Shown: positions 52,637-60,472 of the stretch, piece after piece
How the letters are laid out: each line of letters opens with the position of its first letter
Numbering within the stretch: position 1 is the stretch's first letter
Assembly (NCBI GenBank): GCA_028282805.1
Contig: JANQHD010000002.1
Coordinates: 1-64,000 of the forward strand
Length of the DNA stretch: 64,000 bases
Reading direction: 5' to 3'
Origin: Phycisphaeraceae bacterium
GTDB lineage: Bacteria; Planctomycetota; Phycisphaerae; Phycisphaerales; Zrk34
Notes under the pieces: generated by a model
What the model was told of the DNA's origin: nothing
What the model saw: the letters and a program-made list of their open reading frames with translations, nothing else
Database searches by the model: none
Position numbers and translations under genes: made by a program

Positions 52637-52948
52637 CTATTCGAGGGCGATCTCGAGCAGGTCTTCGATGCGGGCGTTGCGTTCGACGGGGTGGCGCAGG
52701 CGGCGGCTGAGGTGGATCTTGTAGGCGTTGCGTCGGCCGATGCGTTGGCGTGTCAATACTTTCGCTTCTTCGAGCTCGTGGACGATCTTCTGGACGGCGC
52801 GCTCGGTGATGCCGACCTTGTCGGCGACGTCGCGCAGGCGCTGCTCGGGGTCGCGGGCGAGGCAGATCAGCACGTGCGAGTGGTTGGTCAGGAAGGTCCA
52901 GCCCGGGGGCGCGGTGGTAGTGCGATTGCGGCTGTTGGTGCTCGCCAT
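52637..52948 (-). CDS. Winged-helix transcriptional regulator
   Basis: 103 residues. A winged helix at about 20-80: HVLICLARDPEQRLRDVADK, GITERAVQKIVHELEEAKVL, RIGRRNAYKI as the wing. ArsR/MarR-like without a metal-binding Cys set. AGGAG lies about 8 nt before the ATG. It is divergent from the DUF4914-type gene, and the shared intergenic region carries TTCGCGAA palindromes, so it probably controls itself and that gene. Confidence 0.85.
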   Translation of the reverse strand: MASTNSRNRTTTAPPGWTFLTNHSHVLICLARDPEQRLRDVADKVGITERAVQKIVHELEEAKVLTRQRIGRRNAYKIHLSRRLRHPVERNARIEDLLEIALE

Positions 52949-52975
52949 GGCCGGACTCCTGTGTGGTTAGGGCTT

Positions 52976-52998
52976 ATTCGCGATTGAATATTCGCGAA
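52976..52998. promoter_or_regulatory. Tandem TTCGCGA(A) operator near the winged-helix gene
   Basis: TTCGCGA at 52977-52983 and the perfect palindrome TTCGCGAA at 52991-52998 have starts 14 bp apart. They lie just downstream of the winged-helix promoter, where a repressor would block its own transcription. Confidence 0.6.
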
Positions 52999-53009
52999 AC
53001 CTCATTCGT

Positions 53010-53037
53010 ATTTTACGGCTTCCGATCTGTAAATCAA
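53010..53037 (-). promoter_or_regulatory. Predicted promoter of the winged-helix gene
   Basis: On the minus strand TTGATT (53037-53032) and TAAAAT (53015-53010) with a 16-bp spacer; the TTCGCGAA site follows at the expected transcription start. Confidence 0.5.
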
Positions 53038-53057
53038 GGCGGATCAGCGGACTTCGG

Positions 53058-53087
53058 TTGACAGTCTCTGTAAATGCGAACTATAAT
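53058..53087 (+). promoter_or_regulatory. Perfect-consensus sigma-70 promoter of the DUF4914-type gene
   Basis: TTGACA (53058-53063) and TATAAT (53082-53087) both match consensus exactly, with an 18-bp spacer. A TTCGCGAA palindrome at 53101-53108 sits just after the expected transcript start. Confidence 0.75.
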
Positions 53088-53100
53088 TCGTGTGTTAGGA

Positions 53101-53108
53101 TTCGCGAA
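53101..53108. promoter_or_regulatory. TTCGCGAA operator of the DUF4914-type gene
   Basis: Perfect 8-bp palindrome, same as at 52991-52998, placed about 14 bp after the -10 box and 48 bp before the ATG. Likely site of the divergent winged-helix regulator. Confidence 0.6.
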
Positions 53109-53155
53109 AATAAATACTTAATATTTGCCAAGGCCACCGCAACGGAGGACCGGAA

Positions 53156-55066
53156 ATGACACAAGCACAAGACCGACTACGGATCAACCTGCCGCCCGAG
53201 GCCGCCGACCTGCTGACGCGTGCGCCGCGGGCGGTGGTGGCCTCCGGCATCGACGACCTGCTGGAGCTGGCGGTGTGCGACGCCGACGCCACGGGTTGGC
53301 ACGAGGTGGCCTACGACGTGCCCGGGCGAGGCCGGGTGCTCGAGGCGCGGGCGTGCCGCGTGCGGAACGGGGTCGCCGCGAACTACGAAGAGCCCTACAT
53401 GCGCCGGCGCGACCCGGACTGCATGGTGGTGGGGGACCAGCAGGTGACGAACAAGGTTCGCTACGAAGACCGCTTCGGCGAATCGTTTGGGCAGCTGCGC
53501 GAGGACACCTTCGAATGGATGGCGCAGCAGGAGCTGGCGGTGTTCGCCTTCACGGCGGGGGTCGGGCGCAAGGGGCTCGACGCGGTGGTCATCGCGCCGG
53601 CCAACGCGGGGTTCTTCGCCCTCGGGTTGGCGCTGCTCCAGGGCATCCGCCCGGTCGACGAGCTGACCGATGACTTCAAGCCCTCGGTGGTCATCTACGT
53701 GGCCCCGCCGTTTCGGCACACGCATTTCGAGGGCCGGCAGGTGGTCGTGCACAACCGCACCGAAGAGCTGTACGAGCTGTTCAGCTACAACCTGTACCCG
53801 GGGCCGAGCGCCAAGAAGGGCATCTACGGTGTGCTGATCGACCGCGGCGAACGCGAGGGTTGGGTCACCGCGCACTGTTCGACCGTGCAGGTGATCACGC
53901 CTTACGACAACACCGTGACCATCATGCACGAGGGCGCCAGCGGCGGCGGCAAGAGCGAGATGCTCGAGCACATCCACCGCGAAGACGACGGCCGGCTGCT
54001 GATCGGGCGCAACACGGTCACGGGCGAGAAGCGCCACCTGACCCTGCCCCTGGCGTGCCAGCTGCGGCCGGTGACCGACGACATGGCGTTGTGCCCGGAG
54101 CACATCCAGGACCCGGCGTTGGGCAAGCTGCGCCTGCGGGACGCCGAGGACGCGTGGTTCGTGCGCGTCAACCACATCGACCAGTACGGCACGGACCCGC
54201 ACCTGGAGCGGTTGTCGCTCGACCCGCCGCAGCCGTTGCTGTTTTTGAACATCGACGCGGTGCCGGATAGCCGGGCGCTGATCTGGGAGCACACCGAAGA
54301 CGAACCCGGCGTGCCGTGCCCCAACCCGCGCGTGATCCTGCCGCGGCAGATGGTGCCCGGCATCGTGGACGGGGCGGTGACGGTGGACGTGCGCAGCTTC
54401 GGTGTGCGCACGCCACCCTGCACGCGCGAGCGCCCCTCGTACGGGATACTGGGCTTGTTCCACGTGCTGCCGCCGGCCCTGGCGTGGTTGTGGCGCTTGA
54501 CCGCGCCGCGCGGCCACGCCAACCCGAGCATCGTCGACACCGGAGGGATGACCTCGGAGGGCGTCGGTTCGTACTGGCCGTTCGCCACGGGTCGGCGCGT
54601 CGACCAGGCCAATTTGTTGTACGACCAGGTGGTGCGATCTCACAACACGCTGTTCGTGTTGTGCCCGAACCAGCACGTCGGCGCGTGGGAGGTCGGGTTC
54701 ATGCCGCAGTGGATCACGCGCGAGTACCTGGCCCGTCGCGGTCAGGCGGAGTTCCAAGCGGAGCAGATCGAGCCCGCCCGCTGCCCGCTGCTGGGCTACA
54801 GCCTGCGTCACCTGCAGGTCGAGGGCACCGCGATCAGCCACTGGTTCTTGCAGGTGGAGACGCAGCCCGAGGTGGGCGAGGGGGCGTACGACGCGGGTGC
54901 CGCGGAGCTGCGCACGTTCTTCCGCGAGCAGTTGGAACAGTTCCTCGAACCGGACCTTCACCCTCACGGGCGCGCGATCATCGAGGCCTGCCTGGAGGAC
55001 GCGAGCGTGGCGGACTACCAGCGCCTGTCGGTGTTCGAAGACCAACCCGTGCCGGCCGGCGGGTGA
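53156..55066 (+). CDS. DUF4914-type protein with PEPCK-like P-loop
   Basis: 636 residues; GGAGG lies 7 nt before the ATG. I recognise it from memory as the DUF4914 type; no reaction is known to me. A P-loop-like HEGASGGGKSEMLEHI at about 262 resembles the kinase loop of phosphoenolpyruvate carboxykinase or HPr kinase, and is preceded by a beta-rich N-terminal half (VITPYDNTVTIMHEG). The following segments VRNHIDQYGTDP-like (RVNHIDQYGTD) and FLNIDAVPDSRALIWEHTED are acidic and may bind metal. No signal peptide. It has a very strong, probably regulated promoter. Cytosolic ATP- or GTP-dependent enzyme is inference. Confidence 0.75.
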   Translation: MTQAQDRLRINLPPEAADLLTRAPRAVVASGIDDLLELAVCDADATGWHEVAYDVPGRGRVLEARACRVRNGVAANYEEPYMRRRDPDCMVVGDQQVTNKVRYEDRFGESFGQLREDTFEWMAQQELAVFAFTAGVGRKGLDAVVIAPANAGFFALGLALLQGIRPVDELTDDFKPSVVIYVAPPFRHTHFEGRQVVVHNRTEELYELFSYNLYPGPSAKKGIYGVLIDRGEREGWVTAHCSTVQVITPYDNTVTIMHEGASGGGKSEMLEHIHREDDGRLLIGRNTVTGEKRHLTLPLACQLRPVTDDMALCPEHIQDPALGKLRLRDAEDAWFVRVNHIDQYGTDPHLERLSLDPPQPLLFLNIDAVPDSRALIWEHTEDEPGVPCPNPRVILPRQMVPGIVDGAVTVDVRSFGVRTPPCTRERPSYGILGLFHVLPPALAWLWRLTAPRGHANPSIVDTGGMTSEGVGSYWPFATGRRVDQANLLYDQVVRSHNTLFVLCPNQHVGAWEVGFMPQWITREYLARRGQAEFQAEQIEPARCPLLGYSLRHLQVEGTAISHWFLQVETQPEVGEGAYDAGAAELRTFFREQLEQFLEPDLHPHGRAIIEACLEDASVADYQRLSVFEDQPVPAGG

Positions 55067-55077
55067 GTTCGACGGCG

Positions 55078-55716
55078 TTAGTTGTCGTGGTTGTTCGCCA
55101 GCGTTGAAACCTCGTCGCACGGGCGCGTCAGGCCGATCCGCCGTTCGACCTCGCGGATCAGGCGGGGGTCGTCGATGCAGATCGCCTGCATCCCGACCCG
55201 CTTAGCGCCGGCGACGTTGTCCAGTTGGTCGTCGATGAACAGCGCGCGGCCCGGGTCGGGCAGTTCACCGGCCACACGCTCGAAGAAGCGCGGGTCGGGC
55301 TTGACCAAGCCCTCTTGCTCGGAGATGAACACGCGTCGGAAACACTCGGCCAACCCGTAGCGCTTGATCCTACGGTGCAGCCAGGTCGTGCGGTGGTTCG
55401 ACATCACCCAGAGGGGGACCTGCGCACTCCAGTGGGTCAGGTGCGCCGCGACGGGGCCCGGCCGGTAGTGGGTCTCGAGCAGGACCTGCCAGCACTCGGT
55501 ATCGCCGAGCGAACCGGTGAGCCGACGCCACAGCGCTTCGTCGTCGACCTCGCCCAGCCAGGCCGGCGTGCGCAGCTCTTGCATCCAACGGCGTAGCACG
55601 TCTTCGGGGCGCTGGTGGGTCATCTCCGCCAGGGTCGTGAGGAACGACTTGAAGGGGTTGTTGAAGCACACACCGTGCGCATCGAGGATCAGGTAATCGA
55701 CGGTTGGCTCGCTCAT
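55078..55716 (-). CDS. HAD-superfamily protein with altered motif I
   Basis: 212 residues from the ATG at 55716, overlapping the upstream gene stop by 4 bp. HAD motif II Ser/Thr lies in WVMSNHRTTW, motif III Lys in EGLVKPDPRFF and motif IV in ALFIDDQLDNVAGA. Motif I reads LILDAHGVCFNN: the nucleophile Asp is there but the second Asp (general acid/base) is His. The cap is a small helical insert after motif I. The protein could be a phosphatase with changed mechanism or a binding protein. It is coupled to a kinase gene. Confidence 0.82.
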   Translation of the reverse strand: MSEPTVDYLILDAHGVCFNNPFKSFLTTLAEMTHQRPEDVLRRWMQELRTPAWLGEVDDEALWRRLTGSLGDTECWQVLLETHYRPGPVAAHLTHWSAQVPLWVMSNHRTTWLHRRIKRYGLAECFRRVFISEQEGLVKPDPRFFERVAGELPDPGRALFIDDQLDNVAGAKRVGMQAICIDDPRLIREVERRIGLTRPCDEVSTLANNHDN

Positions 55717-56648
55717 GCGTGCGCCCCTGTTGCTTGGCTGGGTTGGTCGACCTGCGCGACGATCTGGTCCACGATGCGCTGCGTCAGCCGGTTGGGGTTG
55801 GCGATGTCGTAGATCGCTACGCCGTGGGCCTCGGCCATCTCGACCAGGTCGGCCTGGATCGCGCGGATGCGGGGCAGGTTTGTCAGGTGGCGCTTGCCGC
55901 CGCGCGCCGGCTCGCCGTTGAGCCGGTGGGACAGGTGGGCGCGGTGGAGGCGCTCGTCGCCCAATACCAGCAGCATCTCGACCACGATGGGCCGGGTCGC
56001 GTGATCGCAGAGGGCCTCGGTGATCTGGCCGGGCAGCATGTGCACGCCCTCGACGATCACGCTGCGCTTCTCGGTGGCGAGGCGTATGGCCACCGCCCCG
56101 GTCGCGGCGCCGACCGCGTGGGCCTGGCGGTCGAAGCTGCCCAGCTGGGCGCGCTCGCTCATTCCCTTGGGGCTCTCGAACGTCGAAAGGTGCAACTCGG
56201 GCAACACCGTCGCGGGGATCACCGTCCGCAAGACCTCGCGGATCGTGTCGGTGGTGACCACGCGGGTGATGCCCAGCCGCACCGCTAACCGTGTGGCGAG
56301 CGTCGACTTGCCCACGCCCGGCGCCCCGCCGAACGCGATCACCAGCGGCCGGCCTGAGCGCTTGACCTTGCGCCAGGCGCGGTAGCGGGCGGCGTGCTCG
56401 GCGCCGATGTGCTGGTCGATCTTGCCCACGGCCATGTCCGCCAGCGTTTCGGCGTCGATCTCGTTGAGGTGGCGCTCGTGCAGCTCGCGCTGGACCTCGG
56501 CCGCGATCGCGTAGGCGCGGTCCGTGGTCAGGCCGGTCGCGAGGATGCTCGTGGCCAGCAAGCCCTTGGAGAAGGGCAGGCCGGTGCCATCGGGGTCGCG
56601 CACCTGCACCCATTCGGTTTCGCCTTGGGGGGTCAGATCGTTGGGCAT
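55713..56648 (-). CDS. P-loop kinase related to 2-phosphoglycerate kinase
   Basis: 311 residues. The N-terminal about 90 residues form an ATP-cone-like domain (LPFSKGLLATSILATGLTTD, YAIAAEVQRELHERH). The C-terminal kinase has Walker A GGAPGVGKSTLATRLA at about 105, VVTTDTIREVLR and VIVEGVHMLPGQI. This order matches archaeal 2-phosphoglycerate kinases of cyclic 2,3-diphosphoglycerate synthesis, and related bacterial proteins of unclear substrate. AGAAGGAG lies before the ATG. Its gene overlaps the HAD gene by 4 bp, suggesting a kinase/phosphatase pair for one metabolite. Confidence 0.75.
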   Translation of the reverse strand: MPNDLTPQGETEWVQVRDPDGTGLPFSKGLLATSILATGLTTDRAYAIAAEVQRELHERHLNEIDAETLADMAVGKIDQHIGAEHAARYRAWRKVKRSGRPLVIAFGGAPGVGKSTLATRLAVRLGITRVVTTDTIREVLRTVIPATVLPELHLSTFESPKGMSERAQLGSFDRQAHAVGAATGAVAIRLATEKRSVIVEGVHMLPGQITEALCDHATRPIVVEMLLVLGDERLHRAHLSHRLNGEPARGGKRHLTNLPRIRAIQADLVEMAEAHGVAIYDIANPNRLTQRIVDQIVAQVDQPSQATGAHA

Positions 56649-56742
56649 CGTGTCGGCTCCTTCTGTCGCGGGGCTCGGGCGATCGTATGGTACAACGCAC
56701 CGGCGCTTGCGGCGTTTCGGATCGACATAATCTTAGGCAGGG

Positions 56743-56791
56743 TATATTCGATCTGATCTAATTAAATCGCAGATAGTTTGTAATGGTCTAA
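56743..56791 (+). promoter_or_regulatory. Regulatory sites upstream of the antiporter gene
   Basis: AT-rich stretch with a dyad ATCTG (56751-56755) / CAGAT (56770-56774), which has the form of a LysR-type site, and TTTGTAATGGTCTAA at 56777-56791. The last matches 14 of 15 positions upstream of the HPF-like gene, in the same orientation to the gene. Confidence 0.55.
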
Positions 56792-56794
56792 TAC

Positions 56795-56884
56795 GCCGGG
56801 GCGGCTATCAATGTAGGCGAATCACCGCCAAAGACCGGCACGACGCGTTTGCGCGTGCCCCGACCGGCCGGGCAACGCCCGGCC
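56795..56884 (+). ncRNA. Structured 5' leader of the antiporter mRNA
   Basis: Three hairpins can be drawn: GGCGG/CCGCC (56800-56804, 56825-56829), GGCACG/CGTGCC (56837-56842, 56854-56859) and a perfect GGCCGGGC-aac-GCCCGGCC (56866-56884). CGGGGC (56797-56802) could instead pair with GCCCCG (56857-56862), which excludes the first two. The ribosome site GGAG (56898-56901) follows. It looks like a cis-regulatory RNA, possibly ion-sensing, but it was not matched to a known riboswitch class. Confidence 0.4.
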
Positions 56885-56907
56885 CTTGTCATGGATTGGA
56901 GCTTGTG

Positions 56908-58209
56908 ATGCGTAAGGTGGGAATCTATTCTGCGCTGCTGCTGGCCGGCCTGGTCGCCTCGCAGTGGGTGCCTGCCCTGGTCGGCGGCGCCGCCGACGCG
57001 GTGGCGCTGTGGGTCCGCGTGTTCACGATGACGGGCTTGGCCTTCATCATGATCCACGTCGGCTTCGAGTTCCACATCGACAAGTCGAACCTGCGCAAGT
57101 ACGGCTGGGATTACGTGGTCGCCTTCACCGCCGCCACGTTCCCGTGGATCTTCGTCACGCTCTACTTCGTCTTCGTGATGCTGCCGGCCAACGTCTGGGG
57201 CGGGTGGGACGCGTGGAGCGAGTCGCTGCTGGCCGGGCGTTTCGCGGCGCCGACGTCGGCGGGCGTGCTGTTCTCCATGCTTGCCGCGGCGGGCCTGACC
57301 GCCACCTGGCTGTTCCGCAAGGCGCGCATCCTCGCGATCTTCGACGACCTCGACACCGTGCTGCTGATGATCCCGCTCAAGATGATGATGGTGGGCCTCG
57401 CGTGGCAACTGGGCCTGGTGGTGTTGCTGTTGGTGGGGTTGCTCGGCGTGGCGTACCTCTACCTGCACCGCGTATCCATGCCCGTGACCTGGCGCTGGGT
57501 GCTCGGTTATGCGCTGGGCATCACGCTGATCAGCGAGCTGGTCTACGCAGGCACCAAGGCGTTCGACCCGAACGTGCCGATCCACATCGAGGTCTTGTTG
57601 CCGGCCTTTGCGCTGGGCTGCATCGCGCGGCCGCGCCGCAGCGACGCCGGGGGCGAACCGTTTGATGCGAAAGACCCGATCGCCGTGGAAGCCGCGCTGC
57701 ACCGCGTGTTGGAGACGCCCGAAGAACGCCGCGCTTCGACGTACATCTCCGGCACGTTCATGGTGCTGGTCGGGCTGAGCATGCCGGTGATCTTCGGCGG
57801 CCTGTCCGGGCCCGCCGTCGATCCGGCCACGGTGACCGCGGCCCAGCCGGACATGAGCTGGGGGCAGATCGGCCTGCACGTGCTGGCGATCACCGTGTTG
57901 AGCAACCTCGGCAAGATGTTCCCCGCGTTCTGTTATCGGCGTGAGGCGCACTGGCGCGAGCGGTTGGCCGTGGCCGTGGGCATGTGGCCGCGCGGCGAGG
58001 TCGGCGCCGGGGTGCTGGTCGTGAGCCTCAGCTACGGCATCGGCGGCCCCGTCGTGACCGTGGCCATGCTCAGCCTCGCGCTCAACCTGATCCTCAGCGG
58101 TGTGTTCATCATGATGGTCCGAGGCCTATTGGCCGGCGTTCCGGGCGATGAGACGCCGGGTGCTGACGCGCCTGCGGCGCCCGGCGGTCGGCGAGAGCAG
58201 GCCGCGTAG
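56908..58209 (+). CDS. Cation/proton antiporter (NhaP/Kef type) membrane protein
   Basis: 433 residues from the ATG at 56908 (GGAG 6 nt upstream; an upstream TTG was rejected). About eleven hydrophobic helices, starting YSALLLAGLVASQWVPALVGG. Segments such as TMTGLAFIMIHVGFEFHIDKSNL and GMWPRGEVGAGVLVVSLSYGIG resemble the Kef/CPA2 sodium/proton-antiporter fold, where RGEVG-type motifs are typical. The C-terminus is hydrophilic. It exchanges Na+ or K+ for H+ by inference. Next to it are a universal stress gene and, on the far side, an NhaR-like regulator. Confidence 0.85.
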   Translation: MRKVGIYSALLLAGLVASQWVPALVGGAADAVALWVRVFTMTGLAFIMIHVGFEFHIDKSNLRKYGWDYVVAFTAATFPWIFVTLYFVFVMLPANVWGGWDAWSESLLAGRFAAPTSAGVLFSMLAAAGLTATWLFRKARILAIFDDLDTVLLMIPLKMMMVGLAWQLGLVVLLLVGLLGVAYLYLHRVSMPVTWRWVLGYALGITLISELVYAGTKAFDPNVPIHIEVLLPAFALGCIARPRRSDAGGEPFDAKDPIAVEAALHRVLETPEERRASTYISGTFMVLVGLSMPVIFGGLSGPAVDPATVTAAQPDMSWGQIGLHVLAITVLSNLGKMFPAFCYRREAHWRERLAVAVGMWPRGEVGAGVLVVSLSYGIGGPVVTVAMLSLALNLILSGVFIMMVRGLLAGVPGDETPGADAPAAPGGRREQAA

Positions 58210-58260
58210 CACGATACCCCGCCGGTCCGAGTGGGCCGGCCATCAGAAAGGTGGCTTGAA

Positions 58261-59088
58261 ATGATCCGCAAACTCCTCGTCGGACTGACCGGTACGCCGT
58301 TCACCCCGGTCGCGATCCAGCGTGCGATCGAGCTGTCCAAGCGACACCAGGCGGCGGTGACGGGGATCGCCGTGTCCAACCGCATGGCCGCGGCGAACGT
58401 GGCGCCCCTGGCGATGGTGAGCCAATCCGCCGCCCGCAAGAAGCGGGCCGAGCGCATCGAGCTGCTCGAGCGCAGGGTGCACGAATCCATCGACGCGTTC
58501 GAAGCCGCGTGCAGGGAAGCCGGCGTGCGCCACGACGTGGTCAACGCCAGCGGCGACCCGATCCGCACGGTCTGCGACCACTGGCGCTACCACGATGCGC
58601 TGATCTTGGGGTTGCGCGGCCTGTTCGATTACGGGGTGTTCGATGAGCCGCAGGACGCGCTGCTGCAACTCATCGGTTCGGGCGTGCGCCCGATCATCGC
58701 CGTCTCGCAACAGTTCCGGTCGATCGATCGCGTCCTCATCGCCTACAGCGGCAGCCTCGAATCCGCCAAGGCGATGAAGCGCTTCATCCAGTTGAGCCTC
58801 TGGCCCGATGTCACCGTGCGCCTGGTCCATTTCGGCGGCAGCGAGCGCCAAGGCCAACGTCTTCTGACCGATGCGCAGAGCTACTGCCGCGAGTGGGGCG
58901 TCGAGGCCGAGACCGATCGCGTCGCCGGCTCGGCCCGCAACCAGTTGCTCATCTACGCCCAGCGGTGGAACACCGACCTGGTCGTGCTGGGCAACAGCGC
59001 ACGCAACGTCGTGTCGCGCCGGATCCTCGGATCGACCACGTACCGCGTGATCCGCCAGTCACCCCTGCCGCTGTTCCTGGCTCACTGA
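58261..59088 (+). CDS. Universal stress protein family protein
   Basis: 275 residues; AAAGGTGG lies 6 nt before the ATG. Two USP-like halves: MIRKLLVGLTGTPFTPVAIQR at the start, and VLIAYSGSLESAKAMKRFIQ from about 158, ending GNSARNVVSRRILGSTTYRVIRQSPLPLFLA with the USP-type G-x-x-x-x-R-x-x-G-S/T nucleotide loop. It follows the antiporter by 51 bp, as with antiporter-USP pairs that sense ATP or c-di-AMP. Cytoplasmic. Confidence 0.87.
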   Translation: MIRKLLVGLTGTPFTPVAIQRAIELSKRHQAAVTGIAVSNRMAAANVAPLAMVSQSAARKKRAERIELLERRVHESIDAFEAACREAGVRHDVVNASGDPIRTVCDHWRYHDALILGLRGLFDYGVFDEPQDALLQLIGSGVRPIIAVSQQFRSIDRVLIAYSGSLESAKAMKRFIQLSLWPDVTVRLVHFGGSERQGQRLLTDAQSYCREWGVEAETDRVAGSARNQLLIYAQRWNTDLVVLGNSARNVVSRRILGSTTYRVIRQSPLPLFLAH

Positions 59089-59104
59089 TTGGTTGGTGAC
59101 GCGT

Positions 59105-60025
59105 TTACGAACCGGCTGCGGATCGACGCCGTGCCCGAAGGTGGTGCTGATACTCGGCGGTCCGCTCCAGCAGCTCGAAGTCGATCAGCGCATACGGCAG
59201 CAAACCGCCTCGGCGCAGCAGCCCGTCGCCCGCCGGTCGCACGATGATGTGCTGCGGCTTGTGGTCCAGGACCATGAAGCCTTTCGCGCGCAGCTCGTGG
59301 GCGACGCGCGAGGTGATCGGGTCGAGTTCGTCGACCGTGAGCAGCCCGGCTTCGACCGCCTCTTGCAGATCCAGGCCGTGCACCCAGTGGAACAACACCA
59401 CGTAGACCCGGTCCGAAGCGAGCGACACGGGCTGCTCCGACGCGGCCTGGTCGGCTTCGATCTCGCGCAGCGCGCGGTCCAGGTGGCTCGCCTTCCGCCC
59501 CAACCGCCAGTCGGCCTCGACGACCGGGGCACGGTAGATCGCCAGCGGCCGCTTGGTGCAAATCCGCAGGTCGCTCGGGCCGAACCGGCCGCGTCGCAGG
59601 TCCATCAACACGCCGAACTCCTGGAACGGGTCGAGGAAACGCGCGCGCTCGGCCGCCTGTTCGTCGATCGCGCCGTCGAACGTCGAACGGATGTCCAGCG
59701 GCACGTCCTGGGCGAATCGCGAGACCTTGACCACGAAGTCGAGCGGGCGTTCGGCGTGCTCGCGCATCCGCAAGCGGTACACGGTGCCCGTGCCCGTGGT
59801 CATGCGTTGGCCTTCCGTGATGTACCGGCGGTTGAGGTACCAGCCCGCCGGGTCGAGGTAGCCGATCAACGGCAGGCCGTAACGCGTCACGTACAGCGTG
59901 CCCCCGGCGGGGTCGTCGAACACGCGGTAATCCACGCCGTAAACGCGCGCCGCTCGGCCGGGCACGCACATGGCGGACGGCCCGACCGAGGCGGCACTCG
60001 ATGAGAAAGGGGTTTGTTTTTGCAT
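59105..60025 (-). CDS. Kinase-fold protein of unknown substrate
   Basis: 306 residues from the ATG at 60025, which shares one base with the HPF-like gene stop (TAATG). Kinase-like elements are visible: VVKVSRFAQD as a possible lysine strand, FMVLDHKPQHIIVRP in place of HRDLKPxNIL, and YALIDFELLERT in place of DFG. The pattern is close to lipopolysaccharide/aminoglycoside-type small kinases rather than Hanks kinases. The N-terminus carries RYGLPLIGYLDPAGWY. No family could be named. The gene is coupled to an HPF-like protein gene. Confidence 0.65.
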   Translation of the reverse strand: MQKQTPFSSSAASVGPSAMCVPGRAARVYGVDYRVFDDPAGGTLYVTRYGLPLIGYLDPAGWYLNRRYITEGQRMTTGTGTVYRLRMREHAERPLDFVVKVSRFAQDVPLDIRSTFDGAIDEQAAERARFLDPFQEFGVLMDLRRGRFGPSDLRICTKRPLAIYRAPVVEADWRLGRKASHLDRALREIEADQAASEQPVSLASDRVYVVLFHWVHGLDLQEAVEAGLLTVDELDPITSRVAHELRAKGFMVLDHKPQHIIVRPAGDGLLRRGGLLPYALIDFELLERTAEYQHHLRARRRSAAGS

Positions 60026-60363
60026 TACCGCAAGCCCCGCGCCCTCGTGCGCCGGCGGCGGCGGTGTTGGCGTTGGACGCGCTTCACGACCGAACGCCGT
60101 GCGCGTTCCGCGGCCGCGTCGACGGCGGTGTAGTGGCTGTCGCCCCAGGCGTTGACGCACACGAGTTGGCCGTTGTTCAGCGCGACCTGTACCGCGGCGC
60201 CGCTCAGGCGGTCGGGCGACCGCCCGTCGCCGGCGTTCAGCTTGATCAGTATGTGTCGGACCCGGTCGGTCATCCGCGCCAGCGGTTGGATCACGCGGCG
60301 CTCGGCGAACCGGGTCAGTGCTTCCGAGCGGTCGATCCCGATGTGCTTGACCTGCCATCTCAT
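60025..60363 (-). CDS. HPF/RaiA-like ribosome-associated protein
   Basis: 112 residues, preceded by AAAAGGAG. The N-terminal about 90 residues have the HPF/RaiA layout (MRWQVKHIGIDRSEAL, AERARRSVVKRVQ), forming a beta-alpha-beta-beta-beta-alpha fold, and the C-terminus is a strongly basic tail (QRQHRRRRRTRARG), suited to ribosome binding. Long C-terminal dimerisation domain absent, so it is the short HPF form. It probably stalls ribosomes under stress. Its promoter region overlaps that of the divergent NhaR-like gene. Confidence 0.75.
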   Translation of the reverse strand: MRWQVKHIGIDRSEALTRFAERRVIQPLARMTDRVRHILIKLNAGDGRSPDRLSGAAVQVALNNGQLVCVNAWGDSHYTAVDAAAERARRSVVKRVQRQHRRRRRTRARGLR

Positions 60364-60381
60364 GTCTTGACTCCTTTTTGC

Positions 60382-60411
60382 TTGTTCACCGGTATCATCG
60401 CCCCGTATAAA
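60382..60411 (+). promoter_or_regulatory. Predicted promoter of the NhaR-like gene
   Basis: TTGTTC (60382-60387) and TATAAA (60406-60411) with an 18-bp spacer; the shared 15-bp motif follows directly at the expected transcription start. Confidence 0.45.
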
Positions 60412-60414
60412 TAC

Positions 60415-60429
60415 TTAGACCATTAGAAA
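60415..60429 (-). promoter_or_regulatory. Shared motif in the HPF-like / NhaR-like divergent region
   Basis: On the minus strand TTTCTAATGGTCTAA, matching 14 of 15 positions with 56777-56791 upstream of the antiporter. AATATTCGAT at 60441-60450 also has a near copy (56743-56752) there. A LysR box or alternative promoter element. Confidence 0.55.
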
Positions 60430-60472
60430 TCCACACATGGAATATTCGATATGCGCTATCTATACTCCGGGC

